Positions 33,924 through 45,469 are shown, numbered from the stretch's first letter. The stretch is 64,000 bases of DNA from Hydrangea macrophylla (GCA_033977485.1 CM066987.1:51401033-51465032), one strand, 5' to 3'. The notes: generated from the letters alone by a model not told the origin. Numbers and translations are program-made.

Positions 33924-35527
33924 ATGCATGTGGGTCACACCATATGAACCCTTGCCTCAAAAAATGAAGTTAGCCATGCCTTCGAACTTTCAGTTTCCTG
34001 ATTTAGAATTAAAGGAGCTTCTGAAAGAGCTCAAATACGCTTTTTTTGGGGACTAAAAAGACTTATCCAGTTATAATCTCAGCCACGTTGAATTCTGAAC
34101 AAGAGGATAAGTTAATTCAAATACTCAAACAGCATAAGGGAGCATTAGGATGGACTATTGCCGACCTAAAAGGCATAAGCCCATCTGTTTGCACCCATAA
34201 GATATATCTAGTGGAAGACGCTAAACCTTCACAACAAATGCAAAGGCGTCTGAATCCCAATATGTAAGAAGTCGTCAAAAAGGAAGTCCTAAAACTTCTT
34301 GACGTTGGAATTATTTATCCTATTTCTGACAGCCCTTGGGTTAGTCCAACCCAGGTGGTGCCCAAAAAGGCTGGTATAACGGTTATCCCAAACAAAGACG
34401 GCGAGTTAGTACCAACACGCATCCCCACTGGATGGCGGATGTGTATTGATTATCGAAAATTGAATACTTTGACTTGGAAAGACCACTTTCCATTGCCATT
34501 TATGGATCAAATGCTAGAAAGAGTGGCGGGTCACAAGTACTATTGCTTCTTGGACGGATATAGTGGCTACAACCAGATAGAAATTGCTCCTGAAGATCAG
34601 GAGAAAACGACCTTCACTTGTCCGTTCGGTACATTCTCCTACCGTCGTATGCCCATCGGCTTATATAACGCACCTGCTACCTTTCAGGGGTGCATGTTAA
34701 GCATATTCAGTGATATGGTCGAACAAACACTCGAGGTCTTTATGGATGATTTTTCAGTGTTCGGCCATAGTTTCGAAAATTGCTTAGATAATCTAGAACG
34801 TGTGTTGGCAAGATGCGAGGACAAACACTTAGTACTGAACTGGGAAAAGTGTCACTTCATGGTGACCAAGGGAATTGTCCTCGGCCACATTATTTCTGAT
34901 AAAGGTATCCAAGTTGATAAAGCGAAAATCAACATAATCTCGAACCTACCTGTCCCCCGTACAGTTAAAGACATTCGATCTTTTCTCGGGCACGCAGGAT
35001 TTTATCGTCGCTTTATTCAAAACTTTAGTGCAATCTTCCGACCATTATGCCAACTTTTAGTCAAAGACGCACCATTCTAGTGGTCAGAAAACTGTCAATC
35101 ATCTTTTGACACACTAAAAAAATACCTTACCTCTGCACCGATAATACAAGCATCCGACTGGAGTTTTCCTTTTGAGTTAATGTGCGATGCTAACGACTAT
35201 GCCATTGGCGCAGTTCTAGGACAGAGGAATGATAATAAGCCTTACGTAATCTACTATGCTATTCAAACACTTAATGAAGCTCAAATGAATTATACGACTA
35301 CCAAAAAAGAACTACTGGTAATAGTCTTTGCTCTAGATAAGTTCAGGTCATATCTAATAGGGTCCCCAATCGTCTGTTTTATAGACCACTCGGCCCTCAA
35401 ATACCTGTTATTTAAGAAAGACGTGAAGCAAAGGCTTATCCGCTGGATACTCTTACTCCAAGAATTCGATATCACAATTAAGGATAAGAAGGGAGTAGAG
35501 AATGTGGTCGCCGACCATTTGTTTTGA
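33924..35527 (+). pseudogene. Element C reverse transcriptase and RNase H
   Basis: After a frameshift at a T-run near 34040 come LKQHKGALGWTIADLKGI, CIDYRKLN, YCFLDGYSGYNQIEIAPEDQ, FGTFSYRRMPIGLYNAPATF and the active site FMDDFSVFG (about 34740). RNase H has [28 protein letters not shown] and [10 protein letters not shown] with Asp-Glu-Asp present. In-frame stops lie at 34265, 35078 and 35525. The lineage has a single RNase H. The protein is close to element D, which overlaps it from [14 protein letters not shown] onward. Confidence 0.93.
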
Positions 35528-36906
35528 TTAACATTTACTGACAATACTGAACCCATACCAATCAAAGATGAGTTCCCAGACGAGCAACTGATGGATGTTT
35601 CCAGTTTGCCTTGGTATGCAGATATAATAAATTATCTCGTTACAGGAGAAACCCCAATTCATTGGTCAAATCAAGACAAGAAATGATTCCTCTTGTTCGC
35701 ACGTCATTTCTTTTTCGATGACCCGTACTTATTTAAGTATTGTGCTGATCAGGTCATCAGACGTTGCGTCCCTAATGAGGATATAACCGTAATTTTAGCC
35801 TCATGCCACTCTGAAGCCTGCGGAGGTCACTTTGCCTCACAAAAAGACCGCACAAAAAGTTCTGCACAGCGGTTTCTACTGGCCCACCGTATTTAAAGAT
35901 GCTTACGCTTTTTGCAAAACATGCCAACGCTGTCAAAAGCTTGGTACAATTTCAAAAAGGAACTCCATGCCCTTAACTCCAATTATCATAATTGAAATAT
36001 TCGATTATTGGGGCATAGACTTCATGGGCCCGTTTCCAAAATCTAATAACGTGAATACATATTCTTAGCTGTAGAGTATGATGAAAATGGGTGGAAGCGA
36101 TACCGATAAGACGCAATGACCACAAAACAGTAATGTCCTTTCTTAAGGAACACATTCTATCGCGTTTCGGAACCCCAAAAGCGTTAATCAGTGACCAAGG
36201 CAAGCACTTTTACAATAGGCCTTTGGAATCGCTACTCAAGAAATACGGGGTAAACCACAAGATCGCTCTAGCCTACCACCCACAAACAAACAGGCAGGCA
36301 GAGTTGGCTACCCGCGAAATCAAGCATATATTAGAAAAGACGGTTAGTTTCAATAGAAAGGACTGGGCTTATAAACTGACTGATGCTCTATGGGCATACC
36401 GTACCGCTTATAAGACAAACTTGGGGATGTCCCCGTACAGGTTAGTGTACGGCAATGCATGTCACCTTTCTGTCGAAATCAAGCACAAAGCACATTGGGC
36501 GACACGCTTTTTGAACTTTGACATTAAAGAGGGAGGCCATCTCCGAAAACTCTAGCTGGATGAACTGGAAGAAATACGTCGAGATGCATACGACAATGTT
36601 AAACTACACAAGGAAAGGTTAAAGGCTCGCCACGATAGAACAATTTTTTGAAAATCATTCGAGCCGGGGCAGAAAGTCTTACTGTACGACTCTCGCCTTC
36701 ACCTCTTTCCAGGTAAGCTCCAATCCCGGTGGACAGGCCCATTCCTTGTCAAATCTATTTTTTCACACGGGGCTGTTGAGCTAGTGAATCCCAAGAACGC
36801 TGATTGTTTCAAGGTTAACGGCCAAAGACTAAAACAGTTCTTGGAGAACTTCTTACCAGAAGCTGAGCACATCGAGTTAGATGAGCCCAGCTATCCCTAC
36901 ACCTAA
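35528..36906 (+). pseudogene. Element C integrase
   Basis: Blocks in order: [19 protein letters not shown], the finger (GGHFAS, CKTCQRCQ), the catalytic Asp in GIDFMGPFP, the Asp in LISDQGKHF, Glu in [15 protein letters not shown], and the C-terminal [20 protein letters not shown] to TAA at 36904-36906. The catalytic DDE triad is intact but frameshifts near 35850 and 36070 and stops near 35684, 36554 and 36650 break the frame. The C-terminus has no chromodomain, as expected for Athila. Confidence 0.93.
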
Positions 36907-37050
36907 AACACCAAAGCATGTTCACATTATGTTGTTGTACTCTTTCTTTTACTGTGTTTCATTTTGTTTTGTTCTTTTCTGTCTTTCTGAATGTGACTTC
37001 AATTCTTAATCTGCTATTCCTTACTGACTCTCCCTGACAAGATATTAAAT

Positions 37051-37959
37051 ATGAGGGGCGACGATGTTCATTCCATAGGGTCATGGGCTGATTCGAAATA
37101 TCCTAACCCTCCTTGGACTGCCGACGAGATAGCATTTTGCTTTTCTCCTTATCAAGGACCAGGGGTAGATGATGTAGTGAACCTGACCCATGGGTTCATC
37201 CCTTTTAACCCTGCTCTCCTCCATATCAATCCTTTTGAGCACATGGAATTTCCTGAAGAGGAAGTAGAACCTGAAGGGTACTTTGTTGGGGAAGTGGATG
37301 ATGCTCTGATGGAACAATGGGAGAAAGATTCAATGTGGGAACCGTGGGAAGAAGAAGATTTACAGGATGTGGTGCCAGAACGCCATAATGATGTATTCAT
37401 TTATGTTGATGACTTCCTTGTCATCAAAGTGGTTCCCTACATTTATGTGCACTTGAGTTATTTGTTGTTCCAGCTTCAATGCCCTCTACCTGCTAGTGCA
37501 CATGGTTCAATCCTGCCAATAGTGAGGTTACTTCTTGGTCACATTTCTTGTTTTGTTTATTCCTTTCCATTAGTTCTTTCGGTTGTTTTATTTAATTTCT
37601 TCCTTTCTTTTTGTTCTCTTTTGGTTTCCTTTGTCAGGGTTGTCACTATGAATCAAATGTTACCACCGCTGTTCCTTCTGCATCAGTTGTTCCATGGATT
37701 TGGACCATACATAAGGTCCCCGGCTACTCCGCCGCAAGAGGAAAGTCCGTTGCGAACTTGCACTCCATTAGCGCTGTCTCCATCCGGATCACCTCCTACA
37801 TGTGCGATCAATTCCTTGGAGAGTTCAGACTTGATCAATGATGCCCTGGCTGATTTTCGACTATTTTGGAAAAGGGAATCATCAAGTTTGGACCCCACAT
37901 TCGAAGCTTGGGCGGAGAAAGATGTTGTGGAAGAAGATATTTTCATGCTAGAAGAGTAG
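37051..37959 (+). CDS. Extra ORF of element C, 302 aa, unknown, after integrase
   Basis: Uninterrupted ATG-to-TAG frame 145 bp after integrase, in the position where Athila elements may carry an extra or env-like gene. N-terminal half: WTADEIAFCFSPYQGPG, then an acidic stretch (EEEVEPEGYFVGEVDDALME). The middle (about residues 130-200) is very hydrophobic, but its DNA is T-rich and ends TTTCCTTTGTCAG at 37625-37637, like an intron, so the apparent membrane segments may be unspliced intron. The C-terminus is acidic. I recognise no domain. Element D lacks it. It is the only unbroken long frame left in C, which is notable. Confidence 0.5.
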   Translation: MRGDDVHSIGSWADSKYPNPPWTADEIAFCFSPYQGPGVDDVVNLTHGFIPFNPALLHINPFEHMEFPEEEVEPEGYFVGEVDDALMEQWEKDSMWEPWEEEDLQDVVPERHNDVFIYVDDFLVIKVVPYIYVHLSYLLFQLQCPLPASAHGSILPIVRLLLGHISCFVYSFPLVLSVVLFNFFLSFCSLLVSFVRVVTMNQMLPPLFLLHQLFHGFGPYIRSPATPPQEESPLRTCTPLALSPSGSPPTCAINSLESSDLINDALADFRLFWKRESSSLDPTFEAWAEKDVVEEDIFMLEE

Positions 37960-38283
37960 TGCTTCACTTCAATTGTATTCTGTCGTTTCATCTTTCTTTA
38001 ATCAATTGAAGTGTAATTCTAGACAAACTTTCATTAGTTGCAGTTAATTTTAGTTGTTTTGTTGTTAATAAGGTTTACATACCATGTTGGGGGCAACAAT
38101 ATTGCAATATGGGTTCTATTCCTAAGTTTTATCTATAAAAATTTGTAATTTTCTATTACGATGATGACTTTTGGCTTACATATCATGTTAAGAAACTGTT
38201 TTTATCCAATTCCTGTATGTCCAAAATAATCTTGGTTCGTTGGGGTGCATAGATTTTGAATTCAAAGATATTGTAGCATTTAC

Positions 38284-38412
38284 AGGTTCGATCGATCGAA
38301 CTAATTTCGATCGATCAACGTCGTCTCACCCTCGAGCGCTTCAACAGTGTTCAATTGATCGACAGTTCGATCGATCGAACTTTCTCGAGCGATCGAGACC
38401 TGTATTTAAACG
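38284..38412 (+). promoter_or_regulatory. Internal TTCGATCGATCGAA cluster 3 with TATA-like box in element C
   Basis: TTCGATCGATCGAA at 38287-38300 and 38366-38379, with diverged units between and after (TTTCGATCGATCAA, TTCAATTGATCGA, CTCGAGCGATCGAG), followed at once by TATTTAAA (38403-38410). This copies the LTR arrangement (cluster, then TATA box) inside the element, 540 bp ahead of the second extra ORF. A promoter role is inferred. Confidence 0.5.
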
Positions 38413-38751
38413 AGGCGTCTCTAGTACACTTCATTAGTTTCACTCTTCCTCTCCCTCTTTCTCGAGCAATTGGCGACAGAGAGAGACTTCGGGCGATTCT
38501 TGTCCTCCCTCATCACTCACGCCATTCGAGGAGCCCCTGGTCCCCCTCATCATCATTTTCATCACCATTATCCTCCCCTCTGCACGTATATTCGAGGTAA
38601 GGTCCATGGAACTCCCTCTCATCCATTTTATTTGAATTTCTGTGGGAGTGACCCCCATGGGATTTTAAACCATTTAATTGTTATTTTTGTTTGCCATTGT
38701 GTATTTGCGGTCCGTTCCCGTTCTCAGCTCTTGTCGCTGTTATTTTGCTGT

Positions 38752-38873
38752 GTTCGATTGATCGAACCGGGCTCAAGCGATCGAACCCAGCATCTTGTCA
38801 AGCCATCGAACTCGGTTCGAGCGATCGAACCTGGGACCTTCTCAATCGATCGAACATACTTCGATCGATTGAA
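38752..38873 (+). repeat. Internal TTCGATCGATCGAA cluster 4 in element C
   Basis: Six units (TTCGATTGATCGAA, CTCAAGCGATCGAA, GTCAAGCCATCGAA, TTCGAGCGATCGAA, CTCAATCGATCGAA, TTCGATCGATTGAA) about 345 bp after the TATA-like box, as cluster 2 follows the TATA box in the LTR. A TTTCAG splice acceptor lies at 38939-38944, just before the ORF. Confidence 0.8.
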
Positions 38874-38953
38874 GTGCAGCAGTTTTAGTTTCTTTTCTGT
38901 TTTCATTGTTTTAATGTATTTTCTGTTTATTTCTTCCATTTCAGGGCTTTACA

Positions 38954-40445
38954 ATGAACCCCATCATAGGGTACCATAAGTCCAAGCCACTTGACCTCAC
39001 TATACCAGACCCCATACCAGATTACGGGCTCAGAAATGAGGAGGAGCGTGTATGGTTTACCAAATATTTTCAGTCCAGGAAGGTAATGATCGAGCGGCCC
39101 CTCGAGGCAGTTTGGCTGTCCGCCCCGTGGTTTCTCACACGTCTCTGTGCCATGCCTAGTTGGTTCACCATGTTGATGCAATCTAAGCGAATCAACATCA
39201 CATGGGTACGAGAGGCGTGTGCGAGTATGATTAAGGATTCTGCGGCTCCGTTCACTTACAGATCATTCTTCAGGGGGTCGCGAGATTATTTTCTGCCCGG
39301 CTACCATGGCCACAGCTTTGGGTGTACCAGAGACGCCTGACCACTATTACCCACACATACCTGGTACACCCGAGTCTCTGCCATCTGTCATCATTCAGGA
39401 GATCACCGGTGGTGCGATTCAGATCTGGAACGGCATCTCCCTGATTGAGGACCGATTTCTGACCGAGTAGTACCACCTTCTCCACCTGGCGCTCACCAAT
39501 TGTATATTGATGACATCTTACTAAGAAAAGGTGGCGCCATGGTATGCTCAGGTTCTGTATGCCATAGGGACGGGGCGGAGTGTCTGTCTCCCTCGACTGT
39601 ATATCAACTTTTTTGTCCAGCCTACGCGGTACATTGCCGCCAAGCACCATCTAAAGGGTGCTTGGCCCATCCATAGGGTGATTGAGTAGGCTGGATTGAT
39701 ACCATTGGCCCCTGACACGATTTCTCAGGCCTCAAGTCGATTCGGAGAGACAGCGGCACGCCGCTCAGATGCGCAGAAGAAGAGGAAGCTGAAAGGGAAG
39801 GCGAAGGTAGGGACGAAGAGGAGGAGGGGAGGAGGCACCGATACAGAGGGTGCAGCTTCTGGGACACCCACAGAGGTTGAGGAGCTAGATTCTGGTGACG
39901 AGGTTGATCCTCGTATTGAGGTTGCATAGTTTGAGCTGAGACAGCGGTCTCAGGCTCCCGTCCAGGGAGTGTCTTCTTCATCTGTGCCTCTCCCTACTGT
40001 TCATGAGTTACTATTAGAGGAGAGAGAGGCCCGGATCAGACTCGAGGGCAAGATGGACCACATGACGACTCTTCTTGAGGCTATACTGATTCAGATGGGG
40101 GTTGACCAGTCTTTACATACACCTCCACCACCCACTACTGGTCCTTCTTCCTCAGCTCCTCAGGTTGATCGTTCTGCTCCATCTACATCGGCAGCACCAT
40201 CTATTACTGTTCCTTCTCCTTCTATACCACCTACTAATCCCTCTGCCCCATCCACATCGGCGGCACCGCCTGCTACTGAGACACCACTTCCACCACCTCC
40301 AATCGTGGCTGACACATCATTCTCCACACTAGCTGCCACAATTGCGAGTGACCCGGTGACGGCTACTGCTGTTGCTGAGGGTGGAGATGTGGATGCTCCA
40401 GATGTATTGATTGAGATATTATCAGGTGTCGTCGATGATACTTAG
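38954..40445 (+). pseudogene. Second extra ORF of element C (env position), broken
   Basis: ATG at 38954 opens a frame (MNPIIGYHKSKPLDLTIPDP, PDYGLRNEEERVWFTKYF, RSFFRGSRDYFLPGYHGHSF) that shifts near 39310-39335 and continues through four stops (near 39469, 39520, 39688 and 39928) to TAG 40443-40445, about 497 codons. The middle has a basic stretch KKRKLKGKAKVGTKRRRGGG like a nuclear signal; then comes a likely coiled coil (HELLLEEREARIRLEGKMDH) and a Pro/Ser/Thr-rich tail. No signal peptide or membrane segment is seen, so it is not a classical envelope protein. It resembles the downstream ORFs of other plant Athila/Tat elements; the function of these is unknown. Confidence 0.65.
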
Positions 40446-40745
40446 TTTATGTTGGTTCAGTGTTTGTGGTTATCTAGATTATTTTTGGTTCTTATGGGTA
40501 GTTTGGTTGTTTTTGGTTGGTTTGGTTATTGTAACCTGTAGTTTTATGGATTTTATAATCACTGTTCTGTTATTTCACTCTATTATATTTCCAGTGATTA
40601 GTTCTGTTTTATGTATGGATCTCATGCTCTATCTTTTCATATTCTATTTGATCTTTGCTGTTTGGAGTTTGTATGCTTTCTGTACAGATTGTTACATTTG
40701 CGGTTATTACGATGTTTTATCAGGTGATATCTCTCTATCTATTTT

Positions 40746-40790
40746 TGAAAATCAACTTCTGAGGACATTGCAATTTTCAGTTGGGGGTGG
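40746..40790 (+). promoter_or_regulatory. Internal hairpin plus polypurine tract of element C
   Basis: A 7-bp stem (TGAAAAT 40746-40752 with ATTTTCA 40773-40779) whose loop holds GAGGAC, then TTGGGGGTGGGA. Counterpart of 2415-2449 in D. It lies 1.8 kb before the 3' LTR. Confidence 0.5.
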
Positions 40791-42350
40791 GATGTAGATA
40801 GATAATCACCTGTGCATATTTATACTTAGCAATCTGGATCACATTATTGCATATTTCATACAATCTCGATTAAAATTGGAGTACATCTACAAAAATATAT
40901 ATATATATATATACATATTATTAAAATTAAAAATTTCAAACTATTTAGTAAGTTTTAAATTAAATTGGTAGAATAATGCTGAATATTCACTCCTGTTTAG
41001 CTGTTATCAAGCAATGACACAACCATGTTATTCTCATCCTTTTATGAATTAAGTTCACGCGTTTTTCTAGTTTCTCTAGGATGAATGCATATGTTGATCA
41101 TTCTTGTATCCAAAATCCATTTGCACATGTTAATAGCTATGCAGAAAACTTAAAATAAGAGTTAATATGCCTTTTGTACTTTAAGGAATAAAGTAGTGGA
41201 AACTAGTTCCCCTTAGTGAGCTTTTGAATCCAATCTTCAGTTCTGAGGGAGTTATCACATTAAATTCGAATTATTTTTCTTGAATAAGTGTATTAAATTC
41301 GTCGAATAGTCTCTAATTCTTCATTTTGGCTGCTTAGCAGAGGAGAACGTTCAGGATTTACCAACAAAACTCAATGAACATTGAAGTGTTAAAACTAAGA
41401 AGTTGAAAAAAATGATTTAAGCCATCGTTATTTGCTCCTTACCTTTCCATATACCTGTATCAACATCCCAGAATATGCATTGTTCTCAACTCCAACACCT
41501 AATTTATTATGAAAATCTATGTCCCTATTCTTTTACTTTGACCTCAATACACCCCATTGCACATCCAATGTGATTGAATTGTTGAAGTATGTTATGAGGA
41601 GGGAGTAGTTATGGGAGGGGCTGCATAAAAAATAAAAAAAAAAAAGAAGAAGAAAGAAGAAGGAGTTCAGGTTATTTAAAAAAAAAAACATCTATGAGAA
41701 TAGAGGATGGTCGGAATGAAGTGAAGAAGAAACAACTAAACTCAATCACATGCTAAAGATGTGCGATTTCTTACCCTTTCATTTCCACCCTACTCTATAA
41801 AATTATGCCGAAAAGTCAAAGCCTTAATGATTTTTAACAACTTAGTTTAAACACGAACGTGTAATTTGAGTTATCCACGGTATTTCGCTCCTCTAGTAAG
41901 TAGTATTCTTTTCTTGAGACTTTGCACTCTAAATGTTCGTCTTTATTGAGTCAGGTGTGAAAGCATTAGTAACTAAACTTTCAATCATATCAAAGCTTTC
42001 ACACCATGTGCGATCATTATTAACAAAGTTTCTGTGAGATGTTCATTTTTGAGCGTAAAACCATGTGAGAATTGAGTTGAAACTACAAGTTCTGAGAGTA
42101 TGATAGTCTAAACAACTCTAAATAAAGTTTGATGTATAGCTGTTAACTTCACACACACACGGATACATGGATGTGATGCATATGTTATTTTTATCTTGGT
42201 GACATGAGGAGCATGTGTATTTCTTTCATGGTTTGAACGAGGATGATATGTTTTGTAGAGCTAAGTTTACAGTTGGATGGGAGGGAGTATTTACTAGTTA
42301 TTCTATATCTTTTTGAGCTTAAAAATTAGAGAATTTCGTGGGTACATTCA
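40791..42350 (+). other. Non-coding 3' region of element C
   Basis: No gene. It shares ordered conserved blocks with D (41191, 41343-41362, about 41875, about 42080). Also holds an (AT)n near 40894-40910 and A-runs near 41636 and 41680. Confidence 0.65.
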
Positions 42351-42444
42351 CTGTAAACCCTTACGAGACAACACTCGTCCACTAGGGGAAACCTAGGGGT
42401 TTAACGGCTTGTTGCATTTGCTAAATGCAACCGCGATTCCTGCG
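42351..42444 (+). other. Hairpin cassette (hp1-hp4) of element C
   Basis: ACGAG-loop-CTCGT (42363-42378), CTAGG-GGAAA-CCTAG (42382-42396), TTGCAT-loop-ATGCAA (42412-42430) and CGC-GATTCCT-GCG (42432-42444). Same order and spacing as in D (5622-5704). Confidence 0.65.
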
Positions 42445-42551
42445 AAAGTGAGTTAGGTAGTTTCTTTTTATTTAGATTAGTGTGCTTTAGTTTTAGTTTG
42501 TTTTTATTTTAGTCGTTGTAGTAGTAGTTAGCTTGTTTTATTTTCGCTCTA

Positions 42552-42584
42552 TTGCTAGGGACTAGCAAATCGCTAGTTGCGGGT
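42552..42584 (+). promoter_or_regulatory. Hairpin and polypurine tract at the 3' LTR of element C
   Basis: TTGCTAG-GGA-CTAGCAA (42552-42568), a perfect 7-bp stem, then GTTGCGGGT directly before the LTR start TGTGACAAG at 42585. The tract is weak in purines compared with D. Confidence 0.7.
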
Positions 42585-44233
42585 TGTGACAAGCGGGGGT
42601 ATTTGTAAAATACAACTGCGCTAAAAGAAGAAAATACACTGAATTAGTTTACAATTCCCTTGTTTATCTGCAATTTGAATTACAATGCTAGTTTTTATAC
42701 AATATGATTAATCTATGATAAGTGGTATTATTTTAGTGGTTATTTGCGCAGATTACTGTTGCTGTGTGAAGAATTGAATAAGCAAGATAAAAAGGAAGTG
42801 CTTGGTTTCAATGAAGACAATTCAAACATGAAAAGAGAGTTTCGAGCGATCGACGAGGTCTCGAGCGATCGAGTCTTCGATCGATCGAATGCAGCTCAAG
42901 CGCTCGAAGATCCCAGAAGTTCAATCGATCGAGATATGTTCGATCGATCGAACATGGCTTTTATCAGAAATAACACGCACGCAGCAGAGAGGGAGATATA
43001 ACCCTAGCATTAGGTTTTTGTATATATAGTCGTATTGTATACGTCTTGGACGACGCCCACTTTACTTTTTCATGAGTTTTAAGAGAGAAAGAGAGAAGGT
43101 TTACATTGTTTTTGTAGGTCTTGAAGAATGAGTAATGCTTTTGGATTGATTTTCTTAGTTCAATAATAGTTCAGCATTCCAGGTTATTTTATATTGTTTT
43201 ATTTACATTCTATCAGTAGTTATCATAGTTTCATCTGCTAGAATCATAGCTTTGCATGTTAGGTACTGTTAAATTATTAGTTTTCATAGTTTTCATATTT
43301 AAATCACAACCAAACGACACCTTAATGGATCTTTACGTTAAAAACGCATTTGTAACATTCCAGACCATGTCTGAGTAGTCTCCAGGTTGGGAAATCACAA
43401 TGAAACCGTGATCTTAAGCCTCTGCCATGCAGCAGAATAATTCCTGTGTTTGATCGATCGAAGTTATTTCGATCGATCGGAACAGAGACATTGTCGAGCG
43501 ATCGAAGACATTTCGATCGATCGAGGGATGAAGATATTTGATCGATCGAAAGTGCGTCGATCGATCAAACTCTCTGATTCTTGAGAACATTCTATGCAGT
43601 ATTCCTAGACTTTCTGCTTTACAGATTCGTTATCAAACTGTCCCCAAACTCTCAGTTTGTCAAAACATTCTCTGAACTTAAGGCCTTAAAGCATTTTTCT
43701 TCAATACATTTTGCAAACCACCCTCAATGCTAACACCATTGTAGGTGCGAGTCTTAACTATTGTTTTAAACCGCTTTTATGTGTTTCAAACTTAATTGTG
43801 ATGACATAGTCTTGGTCATGAAAGGGCTATGGATTATTTATCCTAAGAGAAATACGGAATCCTGTAGAAGATGTACTCCATTGAGCTTCAACGTAATTGC
43901 ATGGTAGATGGCTAGGCTGCGGTGGAGTTGTGTAATCCCAACATTTCCTTTATATTAAGAAAACCACATTTTAAAATATCGCTTTAGTTAATTAGTTAGT
44001 CATTAGTTTAATTTAGTTTAATTGCTTTATCTTTAGTAGTTGATAAACTGTGGAACTTAGTGTTCTGCACCCTTTTAAATATTAATTTTTATTTTCCTGT
44101 TAGAGATTAATCTAGGTATTTAGTTTAACACCTTCCCCGTGGTATCGACCTGGACTTCCAGTACTATATTACTTCCACGATTACCTATACTTGGGTATAG
44201 CATACAAGCGCACACAGAAAAATTCTCGTGTCA
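42585..44233 (+). repeat. 3' LTR of element C (1649 bp)
   Basis: Matches the 5' LTR throughout. It contains palindrome clusters at 42841-42953 and 43449-43570 and TATATATA at 43021-43028. Ends CTCGTGTCA; the element A integrase resumes at the next base. The right flank GTATT does not match the left flank GACGT. Confidence 0.95.
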
Positions 44234-45165
44234 GTATTCAATCAAACATTTGAGCCGGTTGTATCTATAACATGTTGTACGATTACACGGTGTACCTGTT
44301 TCTATTTTGTCAGATCGAGATTCGCACTTTATTGCAAAATTTTAGAAGAGTCTCCAAATAGTGATGGGAACAACACTGAACTTGAGTTCAGCCTTTCATC
44401 TGCAGACCGATGGTCCGACTGTACGAGTCAATCAAGTGATGGAAGATATGCTACATGCTTGCGTTATGGATTTTGAGAGTTCATGGGAGATGCACCTGCC
44501 ATTGATCGAGTTTGCCTACAACAGTAGCTACCATACGAGTATAGGGATGGCGCTGTTTGAAGCTTTGTATAGAAGACCTTACTGATCGCCTCTATGTTGG
44601 GCCGAAGTCGGAGATGCTCAACTTCTTAGGCCAAAAATGGTACGAGAAACAACTGAGAAGATCCAGATTGTACATGAGAAGATGAGGATAGCTCAGACGC
44701 GACACAAGAATTATGATGACAAATGACGCAAAGACCTGGAGTTTTTAGTTGGAGACCACATACTGCTCAAGGTTTCACCTGCTCGAGGCATTGTCAAATT
44801 TGGTCAGAAGAGAGGCAAGCCACAATTCTTTGGACCATTTAAGATTCTAGAATGTGTTGGAAAGGTTGCTTATCGACTTGCATTGACGCCGAAGATGTCT
44901 GGAGTGCACAACGTATTCTACATTAGTATGCTGAGGAAGTGTGCTCGCGCACGAGATCAACTTCGAAGATATTGAAGTCAACGACAACGTTATGTTCTAC
45001 GAAACAGATCCTAGATCATGGAATCAAGAAGCTCAGAAATAAGGATATCCGTTAGTAAAGATCAAGTGGAAGCATCATGACGAAGGAGAAGCTTCATGGT
45101 AGCTAGAGTCAGAGATGCATGAGAAGTTTTTGTTTTTGTTTTAGACCTTTTTTGTTTCTGATTTT
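44234..45165 (+). pseudogene. Element A integrase, C-terminal part
   Basis: Continues the integrase cut at 29575: RLHGVPVS, Asp in SDRDSHF, then DFESSWEMHLPLIEFAYNSS, YHTSIGMALFEALYRRPY, KVSPARG, GKVAYRLALTP and the terminal YPLVKIKWKHHDEGEASW, a chromodomain-like tail. The third catalytic residue, usually Glu in DGQTERV-like motifs, is Val here (DGPTVRVNQ). Stops and frame changes occur throughout (for example 44284, 44343, 44583, 44724). Confidence 0.9.
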
Positions 45166-45197
45166 GAGGATGAAATCTTTTAATGAGTGGTGGATGA
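45160..45197 (+). promoter_or_regulatory. Hairpin and polypurine tract of element A
   Basis: GATTT-TGAGGATG-AAATC (45160-45177) followed by the purine-rich GAGTGGTGGATGA and the LTR start TGTAATACCC. It matches the chromovirus pattern seen in B. Confidence 0.65.
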
Positions 45198-45275
45198 TGT
45201 AATACCCTATATTTTTAGTAATTAATAATATACAAGATTCTGTATACTTCCCTTGACCATACTTAAAGTTTCACT

Positions 45276-45469
45276 TTCAATCGATCGAAGTGCTCTCAAG
45301 CAATCGAGAATTTCTTTCTTCAATCGATCAAATCTCTTTCAAGCGATTGAACCTTGCCGACATGAATTTATTACGTGTCCCCTTTTTCAATCGATCAAAC
45401 CTCTTTTTCAATCGATCAAAACTGGCCGATCTGCTCTCGATCTATCAAACTATATTCAATCGATCGAAC
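45276..45469 (+). repeat. TTCGATCGATCGAA palindrome cluster (LTR of A)
   Basis: About eight units, including TTCAATCGATCGAA (45276-45289), TTCAATCGATCAAA, TTCAAGCGATTGAA, and TTCAATCGATCGAA near 45455. It ends about 60 bp before the TATA box. Confidence 0.8.

Larger units (their letters stand above)
29576..44233 (+). mobile_element. Element C: complete Athila-lineage LTR retrotransposon with extra 3' ORFs
   Basis: 5' LTR 29576-31229, tRNA-Asp primer site 31236-31253, gag, protease, RT, RNase H, integrase, a 302-aa ORF, a ~500-codon broken ORF, internal polypurine tract, non-coding region with hairpins, 3' LTR 42585-44233. It interrupts the integrase of element A. LTRs differ by about 4% in the first 170 bp, so it is older than B. 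Many stops make it non-functional now. Confidence 0.95.

Noticed and set aside
38954..40445. An envelope gene of a plant retrovirus
   Set aside because: No signal peptide or membrane anchor; basic, coiled-coil and Pro/Ser-rich instead.
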